Shown here in pieces: positions 31,140 to 40,807 of a stretch of DNA of 54,506 bases. The stretch covers positions 1 through 54,506 of the forward strand of contig JAHFJR010000006.1 of the NCBI GenBank assembly GCA_023245775.1, in the 5' to 3' direction. How positions within the stretch are numbered: the first letter of the stretch is position 1; each line of letters starts with the position of its first letter. Made by a program: the position numbers and the translations under genes. This DNA comes from Candidatus Peribacteria bacterium (GTDB lineage Bacteria > Patescibacteriota > Gracilibacteria > Peribacterales > Peribacteraceae). The notes beneath the pieces are model-generated. The model made no database searches and had not been told where the DNA came from. It saw only the letters and a program-made list of their open reading frames with translations.

Positions 31140-31880
31140 ATGTCCCTCGAGGTTTTCTTCTTCGGAGCCTTCGGTCTCGCCTTCGGAAGTTTCGGGAATG
31201 TCCTCCTTCTTCGTCTGAAGAGAGGAGAGTCTTTGCTCGGCAGGTCCCACTGCATGTCGTGCAAGAGAATACTCGGTGTCTTCGACCTCATCCCCGTTTT
31301 GAGCTATGCACTGCTTGGTGGTAGGTGTCGTTGGTGCTCTCGGCATATCTCACTCCAGTACTCCATCGTCGAGATGTTCTCGGCGGTTCTCTTCATCCTT
31401 GCGGCCATACTCTTTCCGACGGATCTTCCCCGTGCCGTACTGACAGCAGGGTTGCTCTATGTCCTCCTCCTCGCCTGCGTGTTCGATGTTCTCTACGAGA
31501 AGTTGCCCGATGTGTGCAGTCTGACGATCGCCTTCCTTGGTCTCGTTCTTGCTGCGATGACGCATCACCTCTCATCATCGCTTCTCGGTGCTGCCCTGGC
31601 TCTGGTTTGGTTTGGAGGACAGTGGATCTTGAGCCAGCATAGGGCTGTGGGGACTGGGGACATCTTTCTGTCCAGTGCCCTCGCTCTGTGGCTCGGTTTT
31701 CGTGGAACGATCGCGATGCTGCTTCTCAGTTACGTCGTCGGGGCCATCAGCGTCCTCCTCCTGCTCGGGCTTGGGACCATTTCCATGAAACAGAAGCGCA
31801 TCGCCTTCGGCCCCTTCCTTGCTATGGGGGCAGTCCTCTCGATGCTGGGTGTGGGACAGGTGTACCTTCCATTCTTCTGA
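31140..31880 (+). CDS. pilD: Type IV prepilin peptidase/methyltransferase
   Basis: PilD cleaves the leader of type IV pilins and methylates the new N-terminus, at the inner membrane. N-terminal FGSFGNVLLLRL (15-26) and the zinc-type cysteines C38, C41, C63 and C66 mark the methylase loop. The aspartic protease residues are D116 in FDVLYEKLPD and D174 in GTGD. About eight membrane helices follow. The length of 246 residues is normal. The ATG at 31140 gives the family N-terminus; an earlier frame start has no homology. It implies that type IV pili or competence pseudopili exist, though no pilin gene is in the window. Confidence 0.94.
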   Translation: MSLEVFFFGAFGLAFGSFGNVLLLRLKRGESLLGRSHCMSCKRILGVFDLIPVLSYALLGGRCRWCSRHISLQYSIVEMFSAVLFILAAILFPTDLPRAVLTAGLLYVLLLACVFDVLYEKLPDVCSLTIAFLGLVLAAMTHHLSSSLLGAALALVWFGGQWILSQHRAVGTGDIFLSSALALWLGFRGTIAMLLLSYVVGAISVLLLLGLGTISMKQKRIAFGPFLAMGAVLSMLGVGQVYLPFF

Positions 31881-31902
31881 ATGGGGAGGACCGCTCGTTC
31901 GT

Positions 31903-32196
31903 TCATCCCTCTTCATCGAGCAGTTGAATGCTGGCGTCTCCTTGCACTCTCGCCTGGCATCCTAGTCGATGCGGGTCATCGGTGACTCCCATATTCTCCT
32001 CCCTGTCATTACGCGGGCTGAGATTCATCATCCCTTCGGGGATGTCACACATGCACGTCGTGCAGAAGCCATTGCCGCCACAGGCGTGCTCCAGAGGGAT
32101 CCCTGCATCGAGTGCGATTCGTAGGATCGTCTCGCCGTGAGTACCCTCGACTTTCTGCACGGAGCCGTCGGAGTGGATGAACGTGATCGTAGGCAT
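31903..32196 (-). CDS. [2Fe-2S] ferredoxin, adrenodoxin/Isc type
   Basis: This small electron carrier has cysteines C39, C45 and C48 in HACGGNGFCTTC and C80 in LGCQARV. That is the C-x5-C-x2-C...C pattern of vertebrate-type and Isc ferredoxins that bind one [2Fe-2S] cluster. It is convergent with pilD and downstream of the giant glycosyltransferase gene. A redox partner is not encoded nearby. The SufC gene lies 11 kb away and may contribute to loading its cluster. Possible clients are oxygenases or Fe-S assembly itself, but this is not shown. Confidence 0.92.
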   Translation of the reverse strand: MPTITFIHSDGSVQKVEGTHGETILRIALDAGIPLEHACGGNGFCTTCMCDIPEGMMNLSPRNDREENMGVTDDPHRLGCQARVQGDASIQLLDEEG

Positions 32197-32222
32197 GCAG
32201 AAAGCATTCTAGCGAAGAATGG

Positions 32223-35069
32223 TCACAGTGCCCCTGAAGAATGCCGATGTCTCGCTGTCTCGAGTGCGATGCGCATCCTCTCTCCGATCGTTGCGAGAGA
32301 GAAATCACGTGCGATGTCTGCTCGGGCCACCTCTGCGCGCTTCGCCGCTTCCTCTCGGTGCTCGAAGATCCATCGGAGTGTGCTCGCTGCCTTCGCAAGA
32401 TCAGGATCAGCCCAGACACTGCCCTTTGGGTACACGCCGTACTCCCGATCGAGCTCGAGGAGACGATACGGAATGGGGAAGGCATTCTCCGCCCTCACGA
32501 AATCAGTGCTCCCTCCGTAGTCCGTCGCGATCACAGGTTTTCCGAGGGCCATCGCCTCTGCGATCGTGAGGCCGAATCCCTCCGATCGGTGCAGGGACAT
32601 GTAGACATCGCATGCACGGAGAAGATCGAGTATCTCCTCACGTGGGAGAATGTCTTCGATGAGTCGCACCGAGGGATGCTGGAGAGCAGCGGAGCGCAGT
32701 TGATTGAGCAGACGGCGATCATGCTGTCCATGACTGCACTTCAGAACGAGTCTCACGTTCTCCTGCCCCTCGAAGGCTGCCATGAAGGCAGAGAGCACAC
32801 CGAGAGGATTCTTCCTCTCGCCGATACTGAGACAGTCGAAGAGAAAGAGGACAACGAACTCCTTCTCATCGAGATGGAAGTGTTGCCGATGGTAGCGTCT
32901 CGGACTCTCGATCACGATGGGGTGCGGCACCGTCGTGATCGGAAGATCTGTCCTCGCTGCAAATGCTGTCGTGCAGAAGGTACTGGGCGTCCATATCTCA
33001 TCCACCATCTCGTAGACCTCGGGCCAACGATGAGGCAGTGAGGACAATTCCCATACCCAGAAACCGATCGTGCGATGTCCCCTGAAGAAGGAACGCCCAA
33101 CCGTCGCATAGAAGCCCGCAAGCTGATCGGCATTCAGATGGAGGAGGTTGATGTCGTACGGGTTCTCTACGGTGAATGGCTCGAAGAAAGCATCATGCTT
33201 CCGTCGCATGTGGGGGGCTGTGGAATCCAGGAATACATGCGGGAGCGAAGCCTGTGCAATTGCCAGCGCGTGGAGTCGCCCTGCCTGCGCCACTCCACTC
33301 TCTGCGCCGAAGTAGGCAACCATATTGACTCCCTGGGGTCGAGGGATGCTCTGATGCGTTGGTACCGGACTATGCTGTTTCGAGTGAGCAAGACGATCGA
33401 TCTTCTCGAGGGGCGAGGAGAGAGTACCCAATCTCCGTCCGCCGGTGAGGAAACGCATCATCTTCCGGGGGAAGGATCTCCAGCCAGACACACAGAGACG
33501 ATGTGTTGGTTCAGCATGGATCGATGCGACGAATGCGGGAGAGAAATGATGGGCTTCCAATTTGCTCGGGCGGAGGAGCCACTGAGAAAATTCTCTCGCT
33601 CCGTCAGCGGTGAGTAGTGAATACCTATAGAGAAGGTCGGGCCTCGACGCATGCATAGCACAGTGAAAATTCGTCAGAGCGCCACTCGTCTCGAGTCGTA
33701 CACGTGGTGTCTGTAACCACGCATAGAAAGAACCTTTTCCTACCCTGAAAGGATTCTTGAATGCTCTGGAGTTCACGGAAGTCCGAAAGAGTGTGCGGGC
33801 GAGTGGGGGGATCGGGGTGCCATTCTCGAAGGAGCCGAAGGCATACGGGAGACAGACTGTCTCTCGGTATCCTGCACGCTGCAACCGATCAGCATACTCA
33901 TGCAGCAAGAACGTAAGATCGTGATGGATATCAGCGATGTGTGTGCATGCGAACACCGTGAGATCATCAGGGTGGTCGGGGTTGAATCCACTGAAGTGAT
34001 AGAAGAGGAGGAGCTGATCGTTCACATGGTACAAACCTGCTTCCCTCGTGAGTCTTCGCTCGTGGAGATTCCAGTAGGCCACATTGCAACGCAGGTCCTT
34101 CAGAATGAGCACGTCCTCGAAGAGCGCAGGAACGAGATCGATCCAACGTTGATCGACGAAGAGCCCATGTGCGGTGTCCTCGATACACTGGTGGCGAAGT
34201 CGATCTGACCACCAGAGGAGGAAACGATCTGCCTCCGTCTCCGATGAGACTCCGATGAAACCAAGGTTGTAGATACCCACAAGGAGCACCGCCTGCTCGC
34301 TCGGCACTGTGCCGGGCGGGATCGGCGTCAGGACGTGCGGGGTCAGTAGAATCGTTGCATCATCGAGCGATGCAAAGAGTGGAGAGAGGGAGTCGAAGAC
34401 GACGATATCTGGATCGAAGTAGAGCAGCTGGCTCACCCCCTTCTCTCGGAGCACGTGTCGGAGAAAGAATGGTTTCAGGGCTGTACTGAGCTCTTTGATG
34501 GAGTACTGGAAACAGAGACGTTTGAGGTCTGGAAGAGCAAGTTCTGCCAGTGTCACGAGTGTGAACGGCTCATGTGAGAGATCAATCTTCGGGTCCATCT
34601 CATCTACGAGCAGAACGAAGACCTGCAGATCGGGATGTTGTAGGTGCACAGACTCTGCAAACACCCTCGCTTGTGCGAGGTAGTTCTTCGCAAGAATCGT
34701 GCAGACTGCCCTTCCTCCACTATCCATACATTGCGTTGAAATATGGGAAGGCTGCTGCAGAGCTGGTTGCATGGTTCCTCCACCAACGAAGCGGCGCATC
34801 ACAAGCTCCGCTTTCCGTATCCACACGGTCCACCGCCAGCTCTTCGAAGAGCGCAGACGATCTAGAGCAATGACCACTTCAGAGAGTTCGCTCTGCAGTT
34901 TGGTACGAACGAAATGGAAGAGGCGGCGCTGTTGCCTCAGTGCTTTTTGCGATTGTTGCAGTTCCTCAAGGGCGAATGGTCTCCCTCCTTCACTCTCCTG
35001 TTCGTGCTTGGCCAGTGGGGGGAGGTGTGTGCACATGCGAGTAGATGGATCGTCGCAGAAGCCTCTCAT
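32223..35069 (-). CDS. Giant glycosyltransferase: GT-A-like domain plus GT4 domain
   Basis: The 948-residue protein starts with a coiled coil (about 33-72) and the motif SKSWRWTVW (75-83), a module often found in front of O-antigen-type glycosyltransferases. A GT-A-like domain follows (about 120-420) with the metal-binding LYFDPDIVVFDS (216-227). A middle region (about 440-560) is unassigned. The C-terminal GT-B domain (about 590-945) has the GT4 signature in YMSLHRSEGFGLTIAEAMALG followed by PVIATDYGG. It therefore probably adds two sugars to a surface glycan. It shares the SWRWT module with the 866-residue protein encoded at 35742-38342, suggesting a common docking role. It is divergent from the small methyltransferase gene. 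Confidence 0.87.
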   Translation of the reverse strand: MRGFCDDPSTRMCTHLPPLAKHEQESEGGRPFALEELQQSQKALRQQRRLFHFVRTKLQSELSEVVIALDRLRSSKSWRWTVWIRKAELVMRRFVGGGTMQPALQQPSHISTQCMDSGGRAVCTILAKNYLAQARVFAESVHLQHPDLQVFVLLVDEMDPKIDLSHEPFTLVTLAELALPDLKRLCFQYSIKELSTALKPFFLRHVLREKGVSQLLYFDPDIVVFDSLSPLFASLDDATILLTPHVLTPIPPGTVPSEQAVLLVGIYNLGFIGVSSETEADRFLLWWSDRLRHQCIEDTAHGLFVDQRWIDLVPALFEDVLILKDLRCNVAYWNLHERRLTREAGLYHVNDQLLLFYHFSGFNPDHPDDLTVFACTHIADIHHDLTFLLHEYADRLQRAGYRETVCLPYAFGSFENGTPIPPLARTLFRTSVNSRAFKNPFRVGKGSFYAWLQTPRVRLETSGALTNFHCAMHASRPDLLYRYSLLTADGAREFSQWLLRPSKLEAHHFSPAFVASIHAEPTHRLCVSGWRSFPRKMMRFLTGGRRLGTLSSPLEKIDRLAHSKQHSPVPTHQSIPRPQGVNMVAYFGAESGVAQAGRLHALAIAQASLPHVFLDSTAPHMRRKHDAFFEPFTVENPYDINLLHLNADQLAGFYATVGRSFFRGHRTIGFWVWELSSLPHRWPEVYEMVDEIWTPSTFCTTAFAARTDLPITTVPHPIVIESPRRYHRQHFHLDEKEFVVLFLFDCLSIGERKNPLGVLSAFMAAFEGQENVRLVLKCSHGQHDRRLLNQLRSAALQHPSVRLIEDILPREEILDLLRACDVYMSLHRSEGFGLTIAEAMALGKPVIATDYGGSTDFVRAENAFPIPYRLLELDREYGVYPKGSVWADPDLAKAASTLRWIFEHREEAAKRAEVARADIARDFSLATIGERMRIALETARHRHSSGAL

Positions 35070-35113
35070 GATGACAACTCTCCTGCTCCATGTGCTCTAC
35101 AATCCAGGTGACT

Positions 35114-35719
35114 ATGTCCTCCCTTTCTCCGAGAGAAATCTTCAGTGGGATCTACGAACGCAACGCCTGGATCGTAGGATCCGGAGAGGGTTCGCTCCCG
35201 GAGAATACGATCATCTACCGCACGTTCCTGCAGCACTTTTTGCAAGAGAAGAAGATCCAAACCGTGCTCGATATCGGCTGTGGCGATTGGCAGCTGGGGA
35301 GTCGTATTGACTGGAGTGGGATCGAGTACGTTGGCATCGACATAGTCCCATCGGTCATCGAGATGAATCGTAGGCGCTATCCTTCAGAACATCTCTCCTT
35401 CGTCTGCGCTGATGCAACGACTGAGCGTCTACCTCCTGCGGACCTTCTCCTCATCAAGGATGTGTTGCAACACTGGCCGAACGACACCATCCTGTGTTCC
35501 CTGTCTTCATGGAAGGAGTGTCGATACGTTCTCCTTACCAATGATGTCTGCGATCATCCCACGATCGATTGTGTGCTCGGTAGCCATCGTCCGATCAACC
35601 TTGCACTTCCTCCCTTCTCCCTGCCGCTCACCGAAGTCCTGCGTTACGACGTGCATGAGTATTCCCAGGCGAAGACCACGACCAAAGTCGTCTGTCTTCT
35701 CGAACATATCATCCCCTGA
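35114..35719 (+). CDS. Class I SAM-dependent methyltransferase
   Basis: The SAM-binding motif VLDIGCGDWQLG (51-62) is followed by the acidic end of strand two (YVGIDIV) and FVCADATTERLPPADLLLIKDVLQHWPN. That is a complete Rossmann methyltransferase core of 201 residues. The acceptor is unknown; placement inside the glycan cluster suggests a sugar or glycan-chain methylation. The ATG at 35114 is preferred over 35090 because the longer N-terminus overlaps the promoter space shared with the divergent glycosyltransferase gene. Its stop is 22 bp from the convergent 866-residue gene. Confidence 0.85.
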   Translation: MSSLSPREIFSGIYERNAWIVGSGEGSLPENTIIYRTFLQHFLQEKKIQTVLDIGCGDWQLGSRIDWSGIEYVGIDIVPSVIEMNRRRYPSEHLSFVCADATTERLPPADLLLIKDVLQHWPNDTILCSLSSWKECRYVLLTNDVCDHPTIDCVLGSHRPINLALPPFSLPLTEVLRYDVHEYSQAKTTTKVVCLLEHIIP

Positions 35720-35741
35720 GAGCACGTACGTTCTCCTAGGC

Positions 35742-38342
35742 TCATTCAGGTCTTGGCGCATACCGATTCGTTTCGATGTGGAACACATCGATGTCCCAAT
35801 TGCAGAGGATCTTACCCTTGGATCGAAGGTGCTCGAAGGCGAGAGAGTCGTACCACTTCTGAGGAGTCTGGAACACCTCTGTTCGTATGGGCAGAGACTT
35901 CAGCGCACCCATCCGAAAGAGCGAACATCCAAATCCGGATCCATCAACGTGTGTGACTCCCTGTTTCCGTTCTCTTGGGAAAGCCATATGCCCCGAGGTA
36001 TCAAATGTCCATGACAAGTAGTATCCGCGGATGTGGCAGCGATAGGGGGCGACCACAGCCACCGTATCAATCTCGAAGGTCTCGAACATGCGTGTCAGAG
36101 CATCTGGCGAAAGACGGATATCATCTTCCAGGGTCAGGGCATACTCCGTATCACAGGATTGTAGGAAATGATTGTAGGCTCTGACGACTGCCAGTTCATA
36201 GTAATACTGCGCATTCTTGGCATTGCTGACACGCTGCTCGATGAGTGACTGTGGCGTGTGTTTCCAGAGACTGGGCAAGGGTGCTGCTGAATAGGTGGTG
36301 CGTCCGAAGGGGAGGGTTCCCATCGTCGTTCGCAGCATCTCACCAAATGCTGGATCACCACTCGTATCAAACCAGTGGAGACGGATGAGTTCTGGTCGGA
36401 AGCGTAGCGAGCGGAGACCTTTGAGATACGACTCAAGCACCTCTCTGCGACCAGCAAAAGGTGTGAAGATGGTGATGGGGTGCTCGAGGAGTGAAGCATT
36501 GAAACAGTAGGACCACTTCGTAGCCTTTGCAGCACAGTGCAATCGACTCTCGGGATGCAGACGGTATCGGACCGTTGTGCGGATCTTTTTGGCACGCCAT
36601 GAAAAACTCATCATGCGTCTCCACAGGTCCCAGTCTTCATGTGCATTCTGGAATTCATGAAAACCTCCGACGAGATCGAACACTTGTCGCCTGAGCATTG
36701 CATGTGAGGAGATGTAATTCTCACGTACCAGGTGAGCATGATCGTACTCCGGCATTCGGCGGAGCTCCTTCCCTTCACCAAATTCTTGCATATCCCCATA
36801 GGCGATGGCAATCGTAGGATCCTCCATGGTTGCCCGGCAGAGCTCGAGATAATTGGGAGGGAGGATATCATCCGCATCCAGAAATATCAGAAATGGTGCG
36901 CCGGTCGCCATTGCTCCACCGTTCCTTGCAGCACACACGCTCTTCCATTCTCCACGAAGGTACCTGACTCCTTGAGACTCGTACGCCCGTGCGATGTCCC
37001 GCGTCGCATCTGAAGATGCATCATCGACAACAACAACCTCTGCAGGGCTCTGTGTTTGCCACAGCACACTCTCGAGTGCTTCCACGAGGAAATGACTGTA
37101 GTTGTGGCAAGGAATGATCACCGCAACATCCGGTGGTCGCTGCCGAGGGGGAGGTTCCATGGGCGCTGGCTGGGCATCAACCACCTGTGTGGTCGATGAT
37201 GGGAGAGCTGTGACAGTGCGCTCATCCTGATCAATGGCTGCAGACCAGATACTTCGTCGTATCCACTGTTCGATCCGACGACACCACTGCGTCCATCGCC
37301 AACTGCGGGACTGTCGCATCGAACGCAGATCTCCCGCGACAGACAGATAGTCTTTCCTCAGCTGATCGATCTTCTCCTGTTCGGACTGGAGCTTCACTCG
37401 CTCTTCTTGGTGTTTCTGTTGCATTCTCTCGAGCGTTTTCTGGGCGTCCTCTCGGTCACATCGTTCGCTGTCAAGACGCAGGTAGGCTGCCTTCGCACCT
37501 GTCCGTGTCAGCGTCGCTGTCGTGAGCTGCTGATCGTACGCGCGGTTCATCTCGGCGATGTGAGCGATGAGTGAGGGTTCTTGCCATCGTTGTAACACCT
37601 GCTCCAACGCAGGATGTTGTTGTAGAAAATCCTTCGAGCAGAGAATGCCAAGACCATGGAGCCCCGGAATGACTATGAAGGAGAGTGAGAGGGAACTCTC
37701 CCTCAGAAAATCTTCGACTGCCGTACGGACCCCATTTCGCGGTCCTCCTTCCTCGAGAGCATGCACGTAGTTTTCGTTCCCTATGCCCGTAGGCAAGAGA
37801 TGTGCACTCCCATGTGCAACCACTTGCTGAGAGTACGGGTGTCGGTACGTTGCGGGAATGCGCTCTGGAGCGTAGTACAGATCTCGCCGACCGTACGGCC
37901 ACTCCACATCGTGGAGGAATACGAGAGGGAACACTCCTCGTCTCTTCGCTTCACGTTCGATGTACTGCAGTTCATGGAATACGGTGTACCAATTGTGATC
38001 ACCATCGATGAGGACGGCATCGTATCCTGTGAGCTTTTGGAGCACGTCCAAACTCGCGCCCTGATGGAGGAGCATGTGCGTCGGATTCTCCTCTTGTAAG
38101 GTTAGGATTTCGTTTGTCGGTACTGGATCGATCACATGCAGCAATGCCTTTGTGGATGTGCAGTATTCGAGGAGCCGACGTGTGTGTTTCCCCTGCTCAG
38201 CGCCGATCTCAACGATGATCGTCGGTGTGGTGAGCCGAAAGATGGGCGTCAACACACTGTCGAAGAAGTGGTGCATGGTGGAGAGAGCATAGTCCTTTTT
38301 CGATGAGGGGAGAGAGGAAATGACAGCTCTGGATGGACGCAA
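35742..38342 (-). CDS. Giant fusion: methyltransferase, coiled coil, two GT2-type domains
   Basis: The 866-residue protein has four parts. Residues 40-235 form a Methyltransf_24/CmcI-like domain (IIVEIGAEQGKHTRRLLEY, 42-60; AVLIDGDHNWYT, 109-120). Residues about 290-340 are coiled coil, ending in SRSWRWTQW (345-353), the same module as in the 948-residue neighbour. A GT2 domain follows (406-620) with VAVIIPCHNYSHF, VVVDDAS (437-443) and LDADD (488-492). The last part (about 640-860) is a second GT-A-like domain with LTLEDDIRLS and a C-terminal SLAFEHLRSKG. It likely extends and modifies the same glycan in a multi-step manner. Met23 is an alternative start. Confidence 0.86.
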   Translation of the reverse strand: MRPSRAVISSLPSSKKDYALSTMHHFFDSVLTPIFRLTTPTIIVEIGAEQGKHTRRLLEYCTSTKALLHVIDPVPTNEILTLQEENPTHMLLHQGASLDVLQKLTGYDAVLIDGDHNWYTVFHELQYIEREAKRRGVFPLVFLHDVEWPYGRRDLYYAPERIPATYRHPYSQQVVAHGSAHLLPTGIGNENYVHALEEGGPRNGVRTAVEDFLRESSLSLSFIVIPGLHGLGILCSKDFLQQHPALEQVLQRWQEPSLIAHIAEMNRAYDQQLTTATLTRTGAKAAYLRLDSERCDREDAQKTLERMQQKHQEERVKLQSEQEKIDQLRKDYLSVAGDLRSMRQSRSWRWTQWCRRIEQWIRRSIWSAAIDQDERTVTALPSSTTQVVDAQPAPMEPPPRQRPPDVAVIIPCHNYSHFLVEALESVLWQTQSPAEVVVVDDASSDATRDIARAYESQGVRYLRGEWKSVCAARNGGAMATGAPFLIFLDADDILPPNYLELCRATMEDPTIAIAYGDMQEFGEGKELRRMPEYDHAHLVRENYISSHAMLRRQVFDLVGGFHEFQNAHEDWDLWRRMMSFSWRAKKIRTTVRYRLHPESRLHCAAKATKWSYCFNASLLEHPITIFTPFAGRREVLESYLKGLRSLRFRPELIRLHWFDTSGDPAFGEMLRTTMGTLPFGRTTYSAAPLPSLWKHTPQSLIEQRVSNAKNAQYYYELAVVRAYNHFLQSCDTEYALTLEDDIRLSPDALTRMFETFEIDTVAVVAPYRCHIRGYYLSWTFDTSGHMAFPRERKQGVTHVDGSGFGCSLFRMGALKSLPIRTEVFQTPQKWYDSLAFEHLRSKGKILCNWDIDVFHIETNRYAPRPE

Positions 38343-38356
38343 AGTGCTGCTAGACT

Positions 38357-39196
38357 GTGGAGGTGATACAGCGTCAGTTCACTCTGCGGCAGGCGGTGCG
38401 GGTCGTGCTCTCCCTCGGATGGTCAGATTTTTCACTCAAGTACCGAGGCTCCTTCCTTGGCTACTTCTGGTCTTTCTCGGTACCGATCACACGATTCCTC
38501 GTCATCTTCTTCGTCTTCCAGCCCTTCATTGGATCTGACATTCACGAGTATCGTCTCTACCTCTTCCTTGGTGTCATTCTTTGGGAATATTTTTCCGTTG
38601 CAACATCAGCTTGCCTGGCGCTGCCAGGCGATAAATCTTTCATCATCCGCAATGTCTGTTTCCCGCGTATCCTCCTCCTTCTCAGTATAGGATGGTGTCA
38701 CTTCCTCATCTTCCTCACGTACACTCTCATCTTCCTCCTCCTCGCCGCTCTTTCTGGCACTCCTCTCCTCCAAGGGGTTCTCTACCTCCCCGTGCTGTTT
38801 CTCCAGATGATGTGTCTTACGGTTGGTATCGGCGGTGGTCTCGGTGCCTTCTCCCTCAGATATAAGGATATCCAGCACCTGTGGGATGTCCTCCTCACCA
38901 TCCTCTTCTGGATGACTCCGATCATGTATCCCTACCTCGTCGAGGCCCCGACGGCTCATGAACTCCTTTTCCTCCCGAGCAAACTCTTCCCCCTCAGTAT
39001 CCACAGCTTCCTCGCGGCATTCGTCCGATTCCAACCTCTCTCCATCCTCCTCTACGACGCACGACGCGCCCTCATTTATGGCGCGGCTCCGTCGCTGCTT
39101 CACATCATAGGATTTTCACTCTTCTGCTTGATGATTGCCATCCTCGGCATCGGGCTCTTCCGTCGCCGCAGCCGTTTCTTCCTCGAAGAGTACTAG
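38357..39196 (+). CDS. ABC-2 type polysaccharide export permease (Wzm-like)
   Basis: The permease of an ABC exporter for surface polysaccharide has six membrane helices and the ABC2 membrane signature. It begins with FTLRQAVRVVLSLGWSDFSLKYRGSFLGYFWSF, where the LKxRYRxSxLGxxW-like block is the family N-terminus. The start codon is GTG at 38357 (a second GTG is at 38363), which makes 279 residues. The stop TAG overlaps the GTG/ATG start area of the ATPase gene, typical of wzm-wzt operons. It should form a dimeric channel moving lipid-linked chains out of the cytoplasm. Confidence 0.92.
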   Translation: MEVIQRQFTLRQAVRVVLSLGWSDFSLKYRGSFLGYFWSFSVPITRFLVIFFVFQPFIGSDIHEYRLYLFLGVILWEYFSVATSACLALPGDKSFIIRNVCFPRILLLLSIGWCHFLIFLTYTLIFLLLAALSGTPLLQGVLYLPVLFLQMMCLTVGIGGGLGAFSLRYKDIQHLWDVLLTILFWMTPIMYPYLVEAPTAHELLFLPSKLFPLSIHSFLAAFVRFQPLSILLYDARRALIYGAAPSLLHIIGFSLFCLMIAILGIGLFRRRSRFFLEEY

Positions 39197-39204
39197 TGCT
39201 CACG

Positions 39205-39912
39205 ATGCCTATAGACATTCTCCGCTGCACCGGCATCTCGAAATCCTTCGCATCTGGAGAGCGTCGATCGGATCATCTCCAGGATCATCTACTAAGGAAT
39301 GTTGTAAGACATCAGTCAGCATCGTTCGTAGCGGTGAATGATGTCTCTCTCACGCTGAAAGCGGGTGAGTGGATTGGATTCTACGGTCGCAACGGATGTG
39401 GGAAAACCACACTCCTTCGGCTCATTGCAGGTCTCCTCGAGGCTGATCGAGGTACCATTGAACGCTACGGAACGATCTCCTGTTTCTTCGCTCTGGGTGC
39501 TGGTTTCCATGAGGACAAGAGGGCCACTGAGAACATCTACACCCACGGCCTCCTCCATGGTCTTCACCCGAGTGAGATCCGTGCGATGACAGAGAGCATC
39601 ATTGCTTTCTCCGGAACAGCGTCGCATCGGGATCTCCCATTCAAGCACCTGAGTCATGGCATGCGTGCGAGGCTCGCCTTCGCGGCCGCAGTGCACATCG
39701 ACCGCGAGATCTACCTCTTCGACGAAGCCCTCGCCGTCGGCGATGCTGCCTTTCAGATCGTCTGTAAGGAAAAATTTATCGAACTGAAACGACAGGGGAA
39801 GAGCGGTCTCATCGTTGATCATTCCCTTGGGTTCCTTGCGGATATCTGCGATCGCATCCTCCACATGGAGGGTGGTCGCATTGTTCGTGAGGACAGGGCA
39901 CCCTCCTCCTGA
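39205..39912 (+). CDS. ABC-type polysaccharide export ATPase (Wzt-like)
   Basis: The partner ATPase has Walker A GRNGCGKT, the signature LSHGMRAR, Walker B YLFDEALAVGD and a switch His in VDHS, as in Wzt/TagH. ATG 39205 (MPIDILRC) is chosen; a GTG at 39196 overlapping the permease stop is possible and adds three residues. The protein stops at about 235 residues, so the C-terminal carbohydrate-binding domain of full Wzt is absent and the chain cap would not be recognised by this subunit. It is adjacent to the permease and followed by a methyltransferase and a GT2 gene on the same strand. Confidence 0.93.
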   Translation: MPIDILRCTGISKSFASGERRSDHLQDHLLRNVVRHQSASFVAVNDVSLTLKAGEWIGFYGRNGCGKTTLLRLIAGLLEADRGTIERYGTISCFFALGAGFHEDKRATENIYTHGLLHGLHPSEIRAMTESIIAFSGTASHRDLPFKHLSHGMRARLAFAAAVHIDREIYLFDEALAVGDAAFQIVCKEKFIELKRQGKSGLIVDHSLGFLADICDRILHMEGGRIVREDRAPSS

Positions 39913-39979
39913 GGGAGGAGGAAAAGACGGTGAGAGTCGGTCGTTGTATTCGCAGGTCACTCTGCTCTACCATCCTCGT

Positions 39980-40807
39980 ATGGTGACGAGCACACACGCA
40001 GAGCCTCTTCTTCTCCCTAGTCACCTTCTCCAGAATGTCGGTGGAAGCCTTGGTATTGGCGACAGGGTCGTCTCGATGCTTCGCTCTCTCTGTGGTCTGC
40101 AACCCTCTGAGCGCATCTTGGATGTCGGATGCGGCGTCGGACGTATCGCAGTTTCACTCACGACATTTCTGGATGAACACGCTCTCTACGAAGGATTCGA
40201 TCCCGGAAACGAAGCGATCGCATGGTGCCAATCGCACATCACGTCTCGATTCCCCAACTTCCATTTCCGGCACGCAGATCTCTATTGTCCACTGCAGAAT
40301 CCAACGTGCACAACACAGGCTTCGTCCTTCACTTTCCCGTATCCGGATGCCTCCTTCGATGTTGTCTTGTTGAATTCCGTCTTCACACATCTGTTCCTGA
40401 AGGACGTCGAATGGTATCTGAGCGAAATCGCACGGGTGCTGAAGCCAGGGGGGAGGACGTACATCACGTACTTTCTGCGTCCGCCGAAGCCACGGTGGGG
40501 CAGGGAGCAGCAGATCATTGCACGGTTACCTGAGCGGAGCGTGCCACTCGACTCTTTCCATTCGCACGAACACGCTGTGTTCCTCAGGAAAGAGATGCCC
40601 GAGTCCATGGTTGTGCATGAGCAGACGTCCATTGTGCCCCTCTATGCAAAACACCATCTTGTGATCCGGCATCCCATCTACCGAGGTTATTGGAGTAGAG
40701 ACATTCCCACCCATCCCTTTGGGGACGACACGTACCAGGATCTCATCATCGCGCACAAGAGGAGACCATCGCGTCTTCGAAAACTCCTGTTCTTCTGGAG
40801 ACAATGA
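39980..40807 (+). CDS. Class I SAM-dependent methyltransferase
   Basis: The 275-residue product has SAM-binding LDVGCGVGR (47-55), followed by FDPGNEAIAWCQ and DVVLLNSVFTHLFLKDVEWYLSEIARVLKPGG, a typical methyltransferase_11/25 core. The C-terminal 90 residues are a family-specific extension with ARLPERSVPLDS. It could methylate a glycan terminus in the exported polysaccharide, a function often encoded next to wzm/wzt to end chains. The start is ATG 39980, as the longer frame is antisense-like upstream. Its stop overlaps the GT2 start (ATGA). Confidence 0.88.
   Translation: MVTSTHAEPLLLPSHLLQNVGGSLGIGDRVVSMLRSLCGLQPSERILDVGCGVGRIAVSLTTFLDEHALYEGFDPGNEAIAWCQSHITSRFPNFHFRHADLYCPLQNPTCTTQASSFTFPYPDASFDVVLLNSVFTHLFLKDVEWYLSEIARVLKPGGRTYITYFLRPPKPRWGREQQIIARLPERSVPLDSFHSHEHAVFLRKEMPESMVVHEQTSIVPLYAKHHLVIRHPIYRGYWSRDIPTHPFGDDTYQDLIIAHKRRPSRLRKLLFFWRQ

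Noticed and set aside
38606..39103. 165-residue Glu-rich minus-strand frame opposite the ABC permease
   Set aside because: Its composition is the mirror of hydrophobic codons on the other strand; not a gene.
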